A DNA stretch of 64,000 nucleotides from assembly GCA_905233765.1 (NCBI GenBank), contig CAJOCU010000003.1, forward strand, positions 62,001 through 126,000, written 5' to 3'. Source of the stretch: an uncultured Bacteroidaceae bacterium. GTDB taxonomy: Bacteria; Bacteroidota; Bacteroidia; Bacteroidales; Bacteroidaceae. A program made the position numbers and the translations under genes. A model generated the notes under the pieces. That model was not told the origin of the DNA and ran no database searches. It was given only the letters and a program-made list of their open reading frames with translations. Below, piece after piece: positions 11,701-26,700 of this stretch; within the stretch, counting starts at the first letter, position 1, and each line of letters opens with the position of its first letter.

Positions 11701-14700
11701 CGATGACCCCTACAGCTACATCACACCCACGCAGCCCAAGAGTGTGAAGTCCGACATGTACGTCACCTACACCGTGAAATCGGAATATGCCCGTCTCTAT
11801 ACGGGTGCTGCGCGTGCTGAGGACACGAGAGCCGCTGCCTTCCTGGTGAAGCAGGGGAGTGACTACGCTGTGAACAGTAGCAACACCCTGACCACGACCA
11901 CGACAGCGCCGACTGACATGGAGAGTGTTGATGATGAAATGAAGTGGTATCTGAGGCCCAACTTCAACATCGATGCGGAGATGGGTTACAAATATGCCGG
12001 TCAGCCGGGCGCCGGACCCGAGGCCAAGACCAAGCAAGACACGGAACAGGATTACTACGCAGCCGGCATGAACGGCTTCGACCCGTACAACGTGCAGGTG
12101 CAAAGCGCTTCCGCCACCTCGTACTACTTCAGGACCAATGCAGCCAGTGCCACCCTCACCAATGGTATGTGGGTCGGCACCAGTGGTACCAGTCTTAGTC
12201 TGCAGACGATAGGTACCGGGCATATTTCCGCCAAGGGTTATGAGCAGACCACGCTGGACATCACCAACGCCACGTTCATGGTCGTGGATGACGGCGCCGG
12301 CAATATGCGCCTGATGCCACGCTTTGATTATGCGAAGGTCATCAACTCCTTAGATGACGAACCGCGATTGACCGCGACGGCCTCTGCCTCCACCTACCTG
12401 ACCCTCACCTTGACACCGCAGGTCGTTCACTATGCCCACGAAATCAACGTGATGGGTGGACAGTATATCCTGGCCTCGGACTTTGCAATTGATATTGCTA
12501 CCCCCATCGGCACCGAGTCCGCCCCCTTCACCGGCTTAATCGACGGCCGCCTTTATACCATCGCCAGCCTCACGATGCCCTTGATTGCGTATGCCAAGGA
12601 TGCCCTCATCAAGAATGTGATTATCGAGAGTGCTTCTGTCAGCAGTAATTCCTCAACGGTAACGGTAGGTGAAGACGAAAAGACGGCACTTGGTGCTATT
12701 TGTAATTATGCGACGGGCAGTACCCGTATCTACAACTGTGGTATCAACGGTGGTAGTGTCGGTGCCAGCAATGACTATGTCGGCGGTATCGTCGGCCTGT
12801 TGGATCATGACCCAGACAATAAGACTGGTGCTCGTGTCATCAACTGCTATAGCTATGCCAATATTACAAACGGATCGTATGTGGGAGGTATCGTTGGTTA
12901 CAATAATTTTGCATCCAATTCAACCGATATTCGGACGATGGTGATGAACTGTATGTTCTATGGTGATATCACTGGTGGCACGTATAAGGCTCCTATATAT
13001 AATGGTTCGATTATTTCCAACGTGGGAACCAACGGCTTGGGTAACTATAACTACTTCCTTGCAGAGAAGCCTTACGTAGAAAATGGCCAAATCAACACCT
13101 ACAACTGTGCCTTGATGGCAGAGACCCGCTTCCTCCAGCGCTTCGAGTTCTACCGTCTGCTGCTGAACAGCCATTTGGAGCTGGCTGGCTGGTATGCTAC
13201 GGGTAATTATGATAAGGATGAGATGATGAAATGGGTATTGGAGACGGCAGACAGAACCAACGATACCCCGAAACCATATCCGGTGCTGAAGCAACGATTA
13301 ACTAATGATGGAACGAAGGCTAAATTCTATCCATCCATTATTAACATTGATGCCGAAAATGCTCCGACAAGTGGAGAACGCACTGGTAAAAACCTCGGTA
13401 CTCTAGCTGTTTCGATTAGTGGCGTCGGTAGCGGTGCTGTGTATGGTGCTCCAGCGGGTGCAAGCATAACTAATAGTAGTCTCTCGCTGCCCATCACAGA
13501 CAAGGACTATGAGCGCTTCAACTTCAACTACCGCAAGGTACAGCTGCCTTACTATAATGATGTGGGTACCGGCAACTACACTAAAAACCGTGTGGTGACA
13601 GGTTGGAAGATTACCAGTATCACTGGCGGTACAACAGGAAGCTTCAGTACTGGTAGTGATGCCACAGCGAGTGTTGATGAGAACGGAAATATCACCCTCA
13701 CTACACCTTATAACTTCGCTGATCGCAAATGTACCGATAAAGACTTGTTTAGCGAAAGTGAACGTGTGTTCAACCAAGGTGCCTACTGGGATGTGCCGGA
13801 GGGTGTGACTTCTATCGAGATAGAACCTTATTGGGCCCAGTGCGTGTATGTGTCTGATGCGTATCCTGATGTGGTGTATAATCAGGCTATGAGTACTGCC
13901 TATAATGTCAAAACTGTGGGTACTGTTAATGAAGCTGCGCGCTATACGAATAATAAATCTTATTCTATCAATGGTGATAATCAAGTGGTCTATACCACCA
14001 TTGGCAATGCTGCAGGCCAAATGCCCACAACCGGCAACGTTTACGATAATGCCATTGTGTTAGTCGGTAATGTCCATAGCTTAGATCTTTCATACAAGTC
14101 AAAAGATAAGTCCTATACTATCATGTCTATTGATTTAGACAAGGACAACGAGCCGGACTATTCATATATCCTTCGTTACAATAGCCGTTTGCGTGCGCAT
14201 CCTGTGAGGGTGGATTTCCTGAATATACCAGGTCTTGGTATGGCACAAAAGTCCACGGGTGGTACAGGTACGTACAACCTTGGTATTATGCAGCCATTAG
14301 GATGGTTCGAATCGACGAATACATCACTCTTCCGTTTCACTCAGTTTGAGTATGACAAAAAAGACAGGGTGAATAGTCCTATGATTTTGCAGGGTGGTGT
14401 CATTGAACAATGGGTGACCGTCGGCGGTGCAGAAACGACCATTAAAGAAGGTAAAACGGTCACTTACTACCATGTGGGTGGTAATGTGTGGTTCAAGGAA
14501 TTCCATATTGGCGTCCATCAGGATAAGACCCAAGACGAGTTCTTCAGTCCTCATCCGCCCATCTCAGTAACGGGTGGTGACTTTGACGAATTCTATCTGA
14601 CAGGTCTATATAATACGCCTAATAACAATGCTGATGATGACGCAGAATGTTATATCAATGGTGGCCGCTTCGGCAAGGTAGCGGGCACAGGTATCCAGGG

Positions 14701-17700
14701 TATTGGCTCTGCAACCAATCATACCCATGGTAATATCTTCTGGCAGATTGACAATGCCGACATTGATGAATTCTATGCAGGTGGTATCAATGCAGCCCAT
14801 ATCGCAGAAGGCAATATCTATACCGTCATCACAAATAGTCGTGTCGATCAGTTCTGTGGCGGCCCCAAGTTCGGCAATATGAACAGTACCAAAAAGGTGG
14901 TGACCAATGCCGACAATTGCACCTTCCGCGCCTTCTTCGGTGCCGGCTATGGCGGAAATTCTTATAACCGCAGATATCCTTCCAACCAAAATAATGTAAA
15001 TAATATTAATTGGAATAACTGGGTAAACAGCGAGTACACGCAAACATATAATGCCGATTACAAGGGTGTATCTACACGAATAGACTATCAGTTCCTACCG
15101 ATGTCAGGCAATGCCTCTAACGTAGCCCGTTTGTGTGTTGACTATGTCAGTTTCTCTCTGGCCACCACGTATGATGTAACCTCAAAACTCAAGGATTGTA
15201 CCATTACTACCAACCCTCTTGGAAGACTCTCCATCGGTGAAGGCTATAAATGTCTTGGCAACTTCTATGGTGGCGGTAGTCTTGGAAAGGTGAATGGCCC
15301 TGTCAAGTCAACGCTCACCAACTGTACAGTGGAAGGCAATGTGTTTGGTGCCGGCTACTCTGCATCTCTGCCAACTATAGAGGTTGACGCAAGAGGCTTT
15401 GAAACGGAACCTTATTACTATGATCAATCAGGAACCTACCGTGCTGGTGTGAAGTATAAGGCAAATGAAGCATATAAACCAACGACCTACACATGGGCGA
15501 AGAAGACCAGTGATAGTTGGATTGATAAGACCAATCATATCCTCTATACGACAGAAGACCTGACGAGTCTTGGCACTGTGACAGGTCTTGTCACGCTGAC
15601 TGTTGACGGAACAACTGTTGTTGGTGACAATGCGGTTGCGAACAGCGGTAATGTCTATGGCGGCGGTGAGTCGAGTGATGCTACGGGTGATGTAAATGTA
15701 CACATCCTTAGCGGCACAATGACCGACGTCTATGGTGGCGGTAAAGGTGAAACCACGGTGGTTAGTGGCGACGTGACGGTGAACATCAATGGCGGTACGG
15801 TTAATCGCGATGTCTATGGCGGTTCGGCCTTTGGTGCGGTGAATGCCACGAAGAATCCCTCCACGGGAGCATTGTCCCATACAGCGGAAAAGGCAACGGC
15901 CGTCAATATCAACAGTGGTGCCGTGAGCGGTAGCGTCTATGGCGGTGGTTTGGGTAAGTTAGCGGTGGTCGAACCTGCTACGCCGGCCATTGTTGCCCAG
16001 AACTTCGGTAACACGGCTATCAATATCGTAGGCGGTACGGTCGGTACTGCAGTCTTTGGCGGTGCCAATGTGAATGGCGTGCTGAATGGAACCTCTACGG
16101 TCACGATCACCAATGGTACGGTGGGTACGACTCATGACCCTGTTAGCGATGTGGTATTCGGTGGCGGCTATGGTGAGCCCACTGTTGTTCAGGGTGCTGT
16201 GAGGGTGGATATCGGCACCTCTGACCAGGCATCTGGCGGTGCCACTCTCAACGGCCACATCTATGGCGGCGGCGCTCTGGGTAGTGTGAACGCCTCCACG
16301 GAAGTCAACCTGAATAAGGGAACCATCAATGGTAATGTCTTTGGTGGCGGTTTGGGACAGCAGGAAGCTGCTGCAGTTCTTTATGCGAATGCAGCCGAGT
16401 ATAATACCGCTAAAGGAACGTCATTGACGGATGAACAATTTGCAGCATTAACGACAGAACAAAAGACGAAGACCGCTGCAGTGTCAGCTGTCGCTGCTGT
16501 CGTAGGCGGCAATGCCACGGTGACACTGGACGGTGCCACACTAACATACTCCGGCGCATCGCCTGTGACAGGACAGATCTTCGGCGGTAACAACTTGCAA
16601 GGTTCTCCCAGCGGTCACATCAAGGTGCATGTGAAGAAGACCATAACCGTAGAAGGACAGGAATACGATGTAGCCGCAGTATATGGTGGTGGTAACGAAG
16701 CCGACTATAATGCTTCGGCTGATGATTATGCCCAGGTGATTATCGAAGGTTGTGATGTATCAAGCATCAAGGACGTATATGGTGGTGGTAATGCTGCTGC
16801 TGTACCTGCAACAGAGGTGCTGATTCTTGGTAATAAGAAAATATTAAACGTATTCGGTGGTGGTAATGGTGAATTGGGAGCCGACCATGCTGCCCATGTC
16901 GGTTTCCACCGACTGACGGAATCAACAAAGAGCGATTACGAAAATGGTACCGGTAAGACGGAAGTCAAGCTCGTAGGCGGTACGATCACAAATGTCTTTG
17001 GTGGTAGTAACAGTAACGGCGACATCCGTGGAGGCGCATACATCACCATGCCTCCGGCAAGTGATTACATCACGTATGATTGCTGCAGCACGTTGACAAC
17101 TGAGCATATCTATGGCGGTGGTAAGGACGCCGACATGAGCGGTGGTACAAACATTGTGCTGGGCTGTATGCCGAACCAGTGGATTGATGAGATCTACGCC
17201 GGTGCACAGAATGCTGATGTGGCAGGCGATGTAAGTCTGACCATCACCAGTGGTATGTTCAAGCGTGTCTTTGGCGGTAACAAGGATGGAGGTCTGCTGA
17301 AAGGCTCCATCACCGTGAACATCGAAGAAACCGGCGATTGCGATGTACCTATCGTCATCGGTGAACTCTATGGCGGCGGTAACTTGGCCGCATACTCCAT
17401 CTATGGCTATAAAAATACAGGGACAGAGTTGGCGCCTGTTTGGGAACCCAGGAATCAGGCCGAATATAACACATGGTACTCGGCATTATCAGAGGAAGAC
17501 AAGGCCAAGCCAGAGAACCAGCCTTACAACAACCCGCAGCTGAATGTCCGTGCCTTCACCAGTATCGGCAGTGTTTTCGGTGGCGGTTACAAGGCTAAGA
17601 TGATTGCCAACCCGCATGTGGACATCAATGTCGTCAAGGGTAGTCATTACGATAACGCATTAATCCATTCTGGCGCTGGTGATACATATCCCGCAGGAAC

Positions 17701-20700
17701 TGTGGATGTAGAGCTCGAATCCGAAACGCTCCATCTCCCATATCCAGCGCATAAGAAGGGCGAGATAGGAACCATTGGCAATGTCTTCGGTGGCGGTAAT
17801 CTGGCAGAGGTCGTTGGTAACGCCGAAGTGAATATCGGATCTGAGACGACGGCCATCTTCATAACGGAACCGACCCATCTGGGTACCAAGGGATCCGATT
17901 ATACGGAACGTGGCGACGGCAAGTTCGAAGCCACTGTCGAAGGTGCTAACATCACGGGCTGCGTCTATGGTGGCGGCAACGAGGCCGACATCACTGGCAA
18001 TACGCAGGTGAATATCTGCGCGAAATATGATGGCGCGAAATACCAGCGCGTCGCTCCCGGCACTGCCGGTGTCACCATCGCACAAGATGTCTTTGGTGCA
18101 GGTAAGGGTAAGGCCGAAGATGTCACCTCTGCCCTGGTGAGCGGCACCAGCACCATCGTGATGAGCGACGGTGCCGTGGGCCAAAGCGTCTATGGCGGCG
18201 GTCAGTTGTCGCAGGTGGGCGGCAACACGTATATCACTGTCAACGGCGGAACAATCGGTGACAGCACAGGTGCGAACGCCGGCGAGATATACGGCAACGT
18301 CTATGGTGGCGGTAAGGGTAACACCACGAATGTCCGATCGGGTCTCGTGATGGGTAATACCAATATCACCATTGAGAACACAGTGGCTGATGCCGACTAC
18401 GCTGCAGCACACAGTGTGGCAGAAGGGTCTGTCATAACAAGCCCCTCTATATACCATAATATTTATGGTGGTGGCGCCCACGGCTCCGTGGGTACCTATA
18501 CCTATGCCAGCGAGGCTGCCGACGCAGCCATCGCCAGCCATCCCGATGGCGACAACGGAACAGCAACCATCACCATCACGGGCGGTACCATTGGTGTCAA
18601 TGGTAAGGAGAACGGTATGGTATTCGGCTCCTCACGCGGTGATGTAGGTGCTCCTGAATCTATCTACGACAAAGTGGCGTGGGTGCATAACACGAGCGTC
18701 GTGATTGGTACAATAGGGCAGGGCACGAACCACACGAGTCCGCACGTCAAGGGCTCTGTCTATGGTGGCGGTGAGAACGGCCATGTTTATAACAATGCTT
18801 CGGTGGCTATCCATAGCGGTATGGTGGGTATTGCTGAAGGTTCTCCCATTACCGATAATAATGGAACTCCAGAAGATCCTTCGGATGATATTACATATAC
18901 TGGTGCCGAATACCCCTATCGCGGCAATGTTTATGGTGCCGGTTGCGGTACGGACAAGTATTATTCCGATCCGACGGGAATCCCCAATCCACATGACGGC
19001 AACGGCGACACTTACAACCCCAAGTCGGGTATCGTGATGAATGGCAACGCTACGGTGCTTATCGATGGCGGTCATGTGGTTCGCGATGTCTATGGCGCCG
19101 GTGCCATGGGTTCGGTCAATGGCAGTACTACGGTGACCATTGTGGGTGATGCTGAAATCGGAGCCAACGGTAGTGGTGGCGGTTATGTGTTTGCCGCAGC
19201 TCGCGGTGATCACGCAGTTCCCTCCATGGCAACTGTAGGCAGCTCCAACTTGAACATCCAAGGAGGTACTATCTGGATGGATGCCTATGGTGGCGGCCAG
19301 AATGGTGCAGTCAAGGGAGCCGTGACCGTCAACATGACGAACGGTACCGTGAAGCGCGATGTCTATGGCGGCGGCGCGTTGGCCAATACGAATACGGACA
19401 ACTGGGATGCTGAGCATAGCAGGCTCAACTACACGGCTGAACTGGTTGACGACCCTGTCCCTGTGGCTGGCACTACTCCTGTGGATGCGTATTACACGCG
19501 TACAGGTTCCGGTACGGATTTGGATCCCTATATCTACACCCCGGCCTCGGGCAAGGCTGTAGAAGCGACCAACTATTACAGCATCTCGAAGGCCACCACC
19601 GTCAACCTGTCTGGTGGTACGATAGAGGGTAACCTCTATGGTGGCGGCTTGGGCAGATTGGCTGAAGCTGGTCCTCCTGCTGTGGAGGCGATTGCTGCCA
19701 ATGTCTATGGTCCCGTGACGGTCAATGTGTCGGGCGAGGCTATGGCCACCAATGTGTTCGGTTGTAACAATATCAACGGTGCTCCGAACACTAAGGCTGC
19801 AGTTAACATCACTGGCGGCACGATTGTCAATAGTGCTTATGGCGGCGGTAATCTGGCAGCTTATACGGGCCAGACGTCTGTGTCGATGTCCGGCGGTACG
19901 GCCAACTATGTCTATGGTGGCGGTCTAGGTGCCTCGGCCATTGTCACGGGTGACACAAAGGTCGCTATCTCCGGTGGCACCGTGGCTCAGGATGTCTATG
20001 GCGGCGGCAGCCAGGCTGACGTGACCGGCAATGTCGATGTCACCGTCAGCGGCGGCACCATCACTCACGATGTCTATGGCGGCGGTGCATTGGCCAACAC
20101 TAATACGGGCAACTGGGATCCCACTGCAAACAGCGGTGCGGGTGGATGGAAGGTTGCAAGTAGTTCCGAAGATGACTACTATTTGCCCGTGAAGCATCTC
20201 ACAGCAGGCACGTCATCTGTATATGGTTTTTACGAAGATGACGAAGGTAATAATCAGATTACAGACCCAGAAGCCAAGGCTGTATCGAATGTTACGTATT
20301 ATAAAAAACTGACATACGAGGAAAACATTTATGACATTGCTGTCAACGGTACGACCTATAAGACCACGGTCAACCTGACAGGTGGTACAATCGGTAATGC
20401 CTATGGCGGTGGTCTTGGTAAATTAACCGCTGGAGGTGCAAGCACAGGTGACGGTGCCGTACAGGCCATGGTGTATGGAGATGTGGAGGTGACTGTCGAT
20501 GGTGCTGCGTTCACGCAGGAGGTGGAACCGTCTGCAGCGAATGCCCCCAAGACGGGTCGCGTGTTCGGTTGTAACAATGTCAATGGCACGCCTAAGGGCA
20601 GTGTGACGGTCACCGTCAACTCCACCAGACGATTAGATGGTGGCGAACATACCCTTAAGGAGTTTGAGATTCAGGGTGTCTATGGCGGCGGAAACCTCGC

Positions 20701-23700
20701 CGACTATGAGCCGGAAACCTACGATGACAATCCAGGAGGAGATAAGGGTGATTCTGAATTCGGTCAGAAGACAAGTGTGATTATCAATGGTTGCGATGCC
20801 ACCAGTATCTCTAAAGTATATGGTGGTGGTAATGCGGCCAGGGTACCCTTTACTCATGTGACCATCAATAGCGCCTTCGAAATTGGTTACGTCTTCGGCG
20901 GTGGTAACGGTGGTGATATGATCTATAAGAACAATGTATGGGTCGCTAACCCCGGTGCTTATGTCACGCGATATACCAATGTCGTGTTAAGAGGCGGTGT
21001 CATTGGTCAGGCATTTGGCGGTAGTGACTCCAGTGGTAGTGTTCATGGTGCAGAGATTAAACAGGAAACGGCAGGAAGTACCTGTCCTTTGCACCTGGTG
21101 AACCTCTACGGCGCAGGTAATGGTGAAGAGGCTTCTTCGGATGGCGATATCATTACCACATTGTCGGGCTGCGGTAAATATAGTGAGGTGCAGAATGTCT
21201 TTGGTGGTTCCTATAAGGCCAACATCAAGGGTAATATCATCCTGACTATCAAGAGTGGCATCTACACCTCAGTCTATGGTGGTAATGACCGACTGGGAAC
21301 CATCGGTGGTAATATCACGGTTAATATCGAGGAAACGGACGACTGTGATAAGCCTATTATCATTCAGAACCTCTATGGTGGCTGCTATCAGACAGACTAT
21401 CCTGGTTCAGGCGCTCAGCACAATGACGGTGGAGTCCTCACACCTTTCTATGAAGGTACGATTACCGTCAATGTCCGTTCTGCTACCCGCATCGACCGTA
21501 TCTTCGGTGGTAGCGATGCCGCAGATGTGAAAGGTGATACAGAGGTAAATATCAATATGGCCAAAGGTTCCATGAGTGGCCAGACGGCTGTTCTTCCCAG
21601 TTACTATGGTCTTGATGATGCTACGATTCCTGCCAACATTACTGTTACAGATAAGAATGGATATGTGCAGGTCTATGGTATCCAGTCCGGTGAATCCGTT
21701 AATGGATATTTTACAAGGTCCGGCGAGGGCACACTGGAAGATCCCTACGTTTACTCAGCGTGTGCTGATGATGCTGTCGCAGACGGGGTTACAACCTATT
21801 ATAAGCCTGCGGTAAAAGGAACTATTGCGGACGAAATCGGTACCATCGGCAATGTCTATGGTGGCGGTAACATCGGTAATGTTGATGGCAACACTACGGT
21901 GAACATCGGCACGGCTGCAAGCGTAAATATGTATAGCCTTGCTGATGAGGCACGCACGGTTTTAGGCGCTCATATCTATGGTGATGTCTATGGCGGCTGT
22001 AATGCTGCTACGGTCACAGGTAATACGGCCGTGAACATCGGTACCGAGAATTATTCCAGCACCGACGGTTTCGAAGGTATCTCCATTGATGAGGATGCCA
22101 ATGGTAATGGCGGAAGCGTCTATGGCGGCGGTAACGCCGGCGATGTGCTCGGCAACACCAATGTGGAGATGGGCGGAGGCTCTGTCTTAGACGGTGTGTA
22201 TGGCGGCGGTCTGCACGGATCGGTTGGTACGGCAGACAGTGATGAAGATATCACTTATCATACCGGTACCAAAGAACATGCTGGCTGTATCGGTAAGATT
22301 GAAAAATACAAGGCTGGTACTGGTAAGTGTACGGTGGTTATCCGTGGCGGCCAGGTGGGTCCTGTTGAAGCAGCATTCACAGATGGCGGAATGAAGAACA
22401 CCGGCCATTACCTTCTGGATGCAGGCGTTCATCATAATCCTGTGGATTTAGGCTTCGTGTTTGGTGCTGGTCGTGGTGAGGTGGAGAATCCCGATACGGA
22501 TCCCGACGCAGACTTCCGCACATACGTCAAGGAGACAGAAGTGATTATCAAGAACTCTTATGCTGCTGAATATGAAGGCGGCAGAGCTGATTCTCTCAAC
22601 CATGTCCTCAGTAAACCTATTATCATGGCTTCTGTCTATGGCGGTGGTGAGAACGGACGTGTGCGCGGTAACACGCTGGTGAAGATCTATGGCGGACAGA
22701 TCGGTTGCGGCGAAGGAAAATATACGGGCAGTGGCACCGATGTAGATCCATACGTGCCAAAGATTCACACCGAAGCAGAATGGACAGGTGAGGATCCCGC
22801 AAACTTCTCGGAATGTGCCAGCTGGGACTATGGAACAGTGGTGGACGGAAAGACTGTCTATCTGCCCTATGACCCTATGGCAAATGTACCGTATAGAAAT
22901 GGTTCCGCAGTGACCAATGGTAGCACGATAGGTTCTGATGGCCACACCTACTATGGCTATGTCTTCGGTGGCGGTTCCGGCTACTTCCCCTACGAGATCA
23001 AGAATCCTTCAGGCACTGTCATCGGTCACGACTGGCTGGCATCCGCAGGTGTTGTAGAAGGTAGTACGAAGGTGCTGATTTCAGGCGGACATATCCTGAC
23101 CAGCGTCTATGGCGGTAATGAGTTGACCAACGTGACGGGAGACTCCTGTGTGGTCATCATGTCGGGCGGCACCTTGGGTGTCCCGCGCTCGAATGCAGAA
23201 ATCCTGGATAAGCCCGTGACCTGTTACCTCTTCGGTGGCGGTAAGGGTGACCAGCGTGAACACTTCAAGATGTACACCAATGTGAAGAACACACGTGTAG
23301 AGGTGGGTGGTACAGCCCGCATCTTCGGTTCTGTGTTCGGCGGTGCCGAGGATGGTCACGTCTCAGGTTCGGCCAAGGTGAATATTTGGGGCAGCGCCCG
23401 CATCGGCACGAATGGTACCTCGTATGTGGATGGTAACATCTTCGGTGGTGGCCGTGGTTTCTCAGGTACGGAATTGACAGCAGGTACCATTAAAGAAAAC
23501 GCCACTATTAATATCAGCGGGACCCCCACCATACTGGGTTCTGTCTATGGCGGTGGCCGAATGGCATCGTTAGGTGTTGACTTCGATGGGGTTCAAGATG
23601 CTACTACAGGACAATTTGTCGAGGATGGAGGTGGTAAAACCTACGGCCATGTGACGATTAACATCAGTGGCGGTACCATAGGAAATGCAACCCCCCCAGA

Positions 23701-26700
23701 GGACGACGAATTCTCCAAGAGCAAATATAGCGGTAACGTCTTCGGTGGCTCTATGGGACGTCTGACGCTGCTCGACGGAGCTCCCAACTCACTGTGGAGT
23801 AGGATGGCTCAGGTGAAGACCTCCACCGTGAATATCACGGGCGGTACCATCAAGAGAAATGTCTATGGCGGTGCAGAGTACGGCACGACACGTGACAATG
23901 TCTATGTGACAATCGGAGGCAGCAGAAATGAAGAGACCGGTGTCATCACTCCTTCGGCAGGAACACCTGTTGTCAGCGGCAGCGTCTTTGGCGGTGGTCT
24001 CGGAAGTGACATACATAGTGCCGCGTACAACAGCCATATCATTGCTGCTGAAAAGAAGTATCTCTTTACGCCCTTGCAATATGCCGGATGCATAGGTGGA
24101 GACACCTATGTCAACGTCGTTGGCAAAGGTCATGTAAATGGTAGTGTCTATGGCGGTGGTGATTTGGCATCTGTAGGTGTCATTGACTATGCGGTTGACA
24201 ATGAGGATAACTATACGCAAGTCATCAAGCATGGTAGCAACTCCGGTTCCGACGAAACATTCTATGACTTCGGTCTGAGCTGGCCTTACGAATTCAAATA
24301 TGTCGAAGGTATCACTGGCGGTAAGACCCACGTAAACGTCAAGGGTTCAGCCGAAGTTGACAACTATGTGTTTGGTGCTGGCAAGGGTAAGGTGTCCTTT
24401 GGAGCTATCGACGATATCGCAGAGCAGCGCTACACGGAAGCACATCTTGCCAATGTCCGTGAGACAGAGGTGACGATAGGAACGGAGGGCGGCGATGACA
24501 ATCCTCGAGTACGCTCCGTATATGGCGGTGGCGAAGACGGACACGTCAACGGAAACGCCAAAATCACCATCCATCGCGGAACGATTCGTCGCTCGGTCTT
24601 TGGCGCTGGTAAGGGTGATACGCAATTCACGACTTATCTGTTAGATTCCGACAACCCGGGAAATGCAAAAGCCACTACAGACAATGTCTATAGTTGGACG
24701 GCGGGTAAGGTCTATGGAAACACCGAGGTTGTCATGAACGGTGGTAGCGTGGGCTGGTTCATCTACGGCGGCGGTAATATGGCCTCCGTGGGTAAGGGTA
24801 ACTACGCCGGCGGTTCCGACGACTACGCCCCAGACGGCTATGGCGAGTTACCATCTGCCGATGGTCCGCTGTGGACGAATACCGACTTCACAGAAAGCGG
24901 TCAGACCACCGTCACCATCATGGGCGGAACGTTGGGTGCAGCAGATGCAGGCCTTGAAAACGGTGTCCCCTTAGGTTCTGTCTTTGGCGGCAGCCGTGGT
25001 CAGACTGCTAAGGCAGAGGTGATCTCACTGCCTCGCTACAAATATGTGCCCAGTTTCTTCCTGGGATATGTCAACAAGACGGCTATCAACATCGGTGGTA
25101 CCACGGCAGGTGGTCCTACCGCAGGTGACGGCCCCATCATCTACGGTTGTATCTATGGCGGTGCTCAGGACAGCCATGTGCGCAACAGCACCGAGGTGAA
25201 GATCTTCAAGGGCGACCTCCGAGGCCAGACGGGTGAAGCCGCAGAAAGAAGCGGTAATGTCTTCGGTGCCGGCTCCGGTATCGGAACCTACTCCCCGGAC
25301 GGTGGTGCGAATAATTATTGCAACAGTGCTTCCGGTTCTGTCACCTGTACCACGTTGGTGGAGGTGCGCGGCACAGAGTCAACCACCAAGATCAAGGGCA
25401 GTGTCTATGGCGGCGGCGCACTGGCCTCTGTGGGACCTCCACAGATGGGTCAACCTGCGAATGAGCAGAAGGCACCGTCTGAAGGTCATCCGTCGCATTC
25501 CTGTAACACGGTGGAGATCTATGGCGGCGCCATTGGCGGCAGTGTCTATGGCGCCAGCCGCGGACCCAGTGATTCGATGTTCCCGCTTCCCTTCACCGGT
25601 GTGAGCACCGCTGTTGATGCCACTGCGGACAAATATAATCCTACCATGTTTGCCACCAGCCTCTGGACGGTGGTGAACGTGAAAGGCGGCACCATCGCAG
25701 GCAACGTCTATGGCGGCGGCGAGATGGGTCGCGTAAAGGAGAGCACCGAGGTCCATCTGACCGGAGGCCTCATTGCCCACGATGCCTATGGTGGCGGTAA
25801 GGGTACACTCGGAGACTATGCCATAGCAGCTGATGTGGGCGGCAATACCACCGTGAAGCTGAACGAAGGCAAGAGTGCAAGCGACAACGGATGTATCGTA
25901 GAAAAGATCTACGGTTGCAACGACCTGAACGGAACGCCGAAGGGACACGTCCTGGTACACGTTTATGCGACGCAGCATAGGGGTACTACAAAAATTGTGC
26001 CCGATGGCGGTAAGTATGTGCCGTTCAAGAGCATGGAAGGTGGTTATACGATTACGAACTATACGGACAACACCAATCCTGATGACCTCAAGAAACTCGC
26101 TACAACTGTCGGCTTGACTGCTAGTGAAATAACTGGATATGAGAGTGCTATTTCTGGCGGTGCTGATGATAATGCAAAGCGAGCTGCTCTCGAGACGTAT
26201 ATAGAAGCCATTGCAGACAAGAAATACGATGTGCTGGCTGTCTATGGCGGCGGTGATTTGGCGATGTATGAACCTACGGCAGCCAACAAGAATACTGAAG
26301 TCATCATTGACGGTTGTGCTCTGACCAGCATTAAGCAGGTTTATGGTGGAGGTAATGCAGCCTCTACTCCGGCAAATAGTGTCAGAATAAATGAAGCCTA
26401 CGAAATCCATGAGGCGTTCGGTGGTGGTAATGGTAAGGATAGTTATGAGGTAGATGGCAAATGGTATGAGAACCCAGGTGCCAATGTGGGATACTATGCC
26501 ACATTCCATCATGATACCTCTGATGATGGAAAAGGTTCCCAAGGAACTCCATATCCGGCTGTTGAAAATAACGGTTCAGGAGGCTATGCTGATGCCACAA
26601 CCCCGGATGCACGTCGTGTCAACTATCCTTACGGAAAGGGTACTGCTAATCTGATCATCACAGGTGGACGTGTTCATACAACCTATGGTGGTAGTAACAC

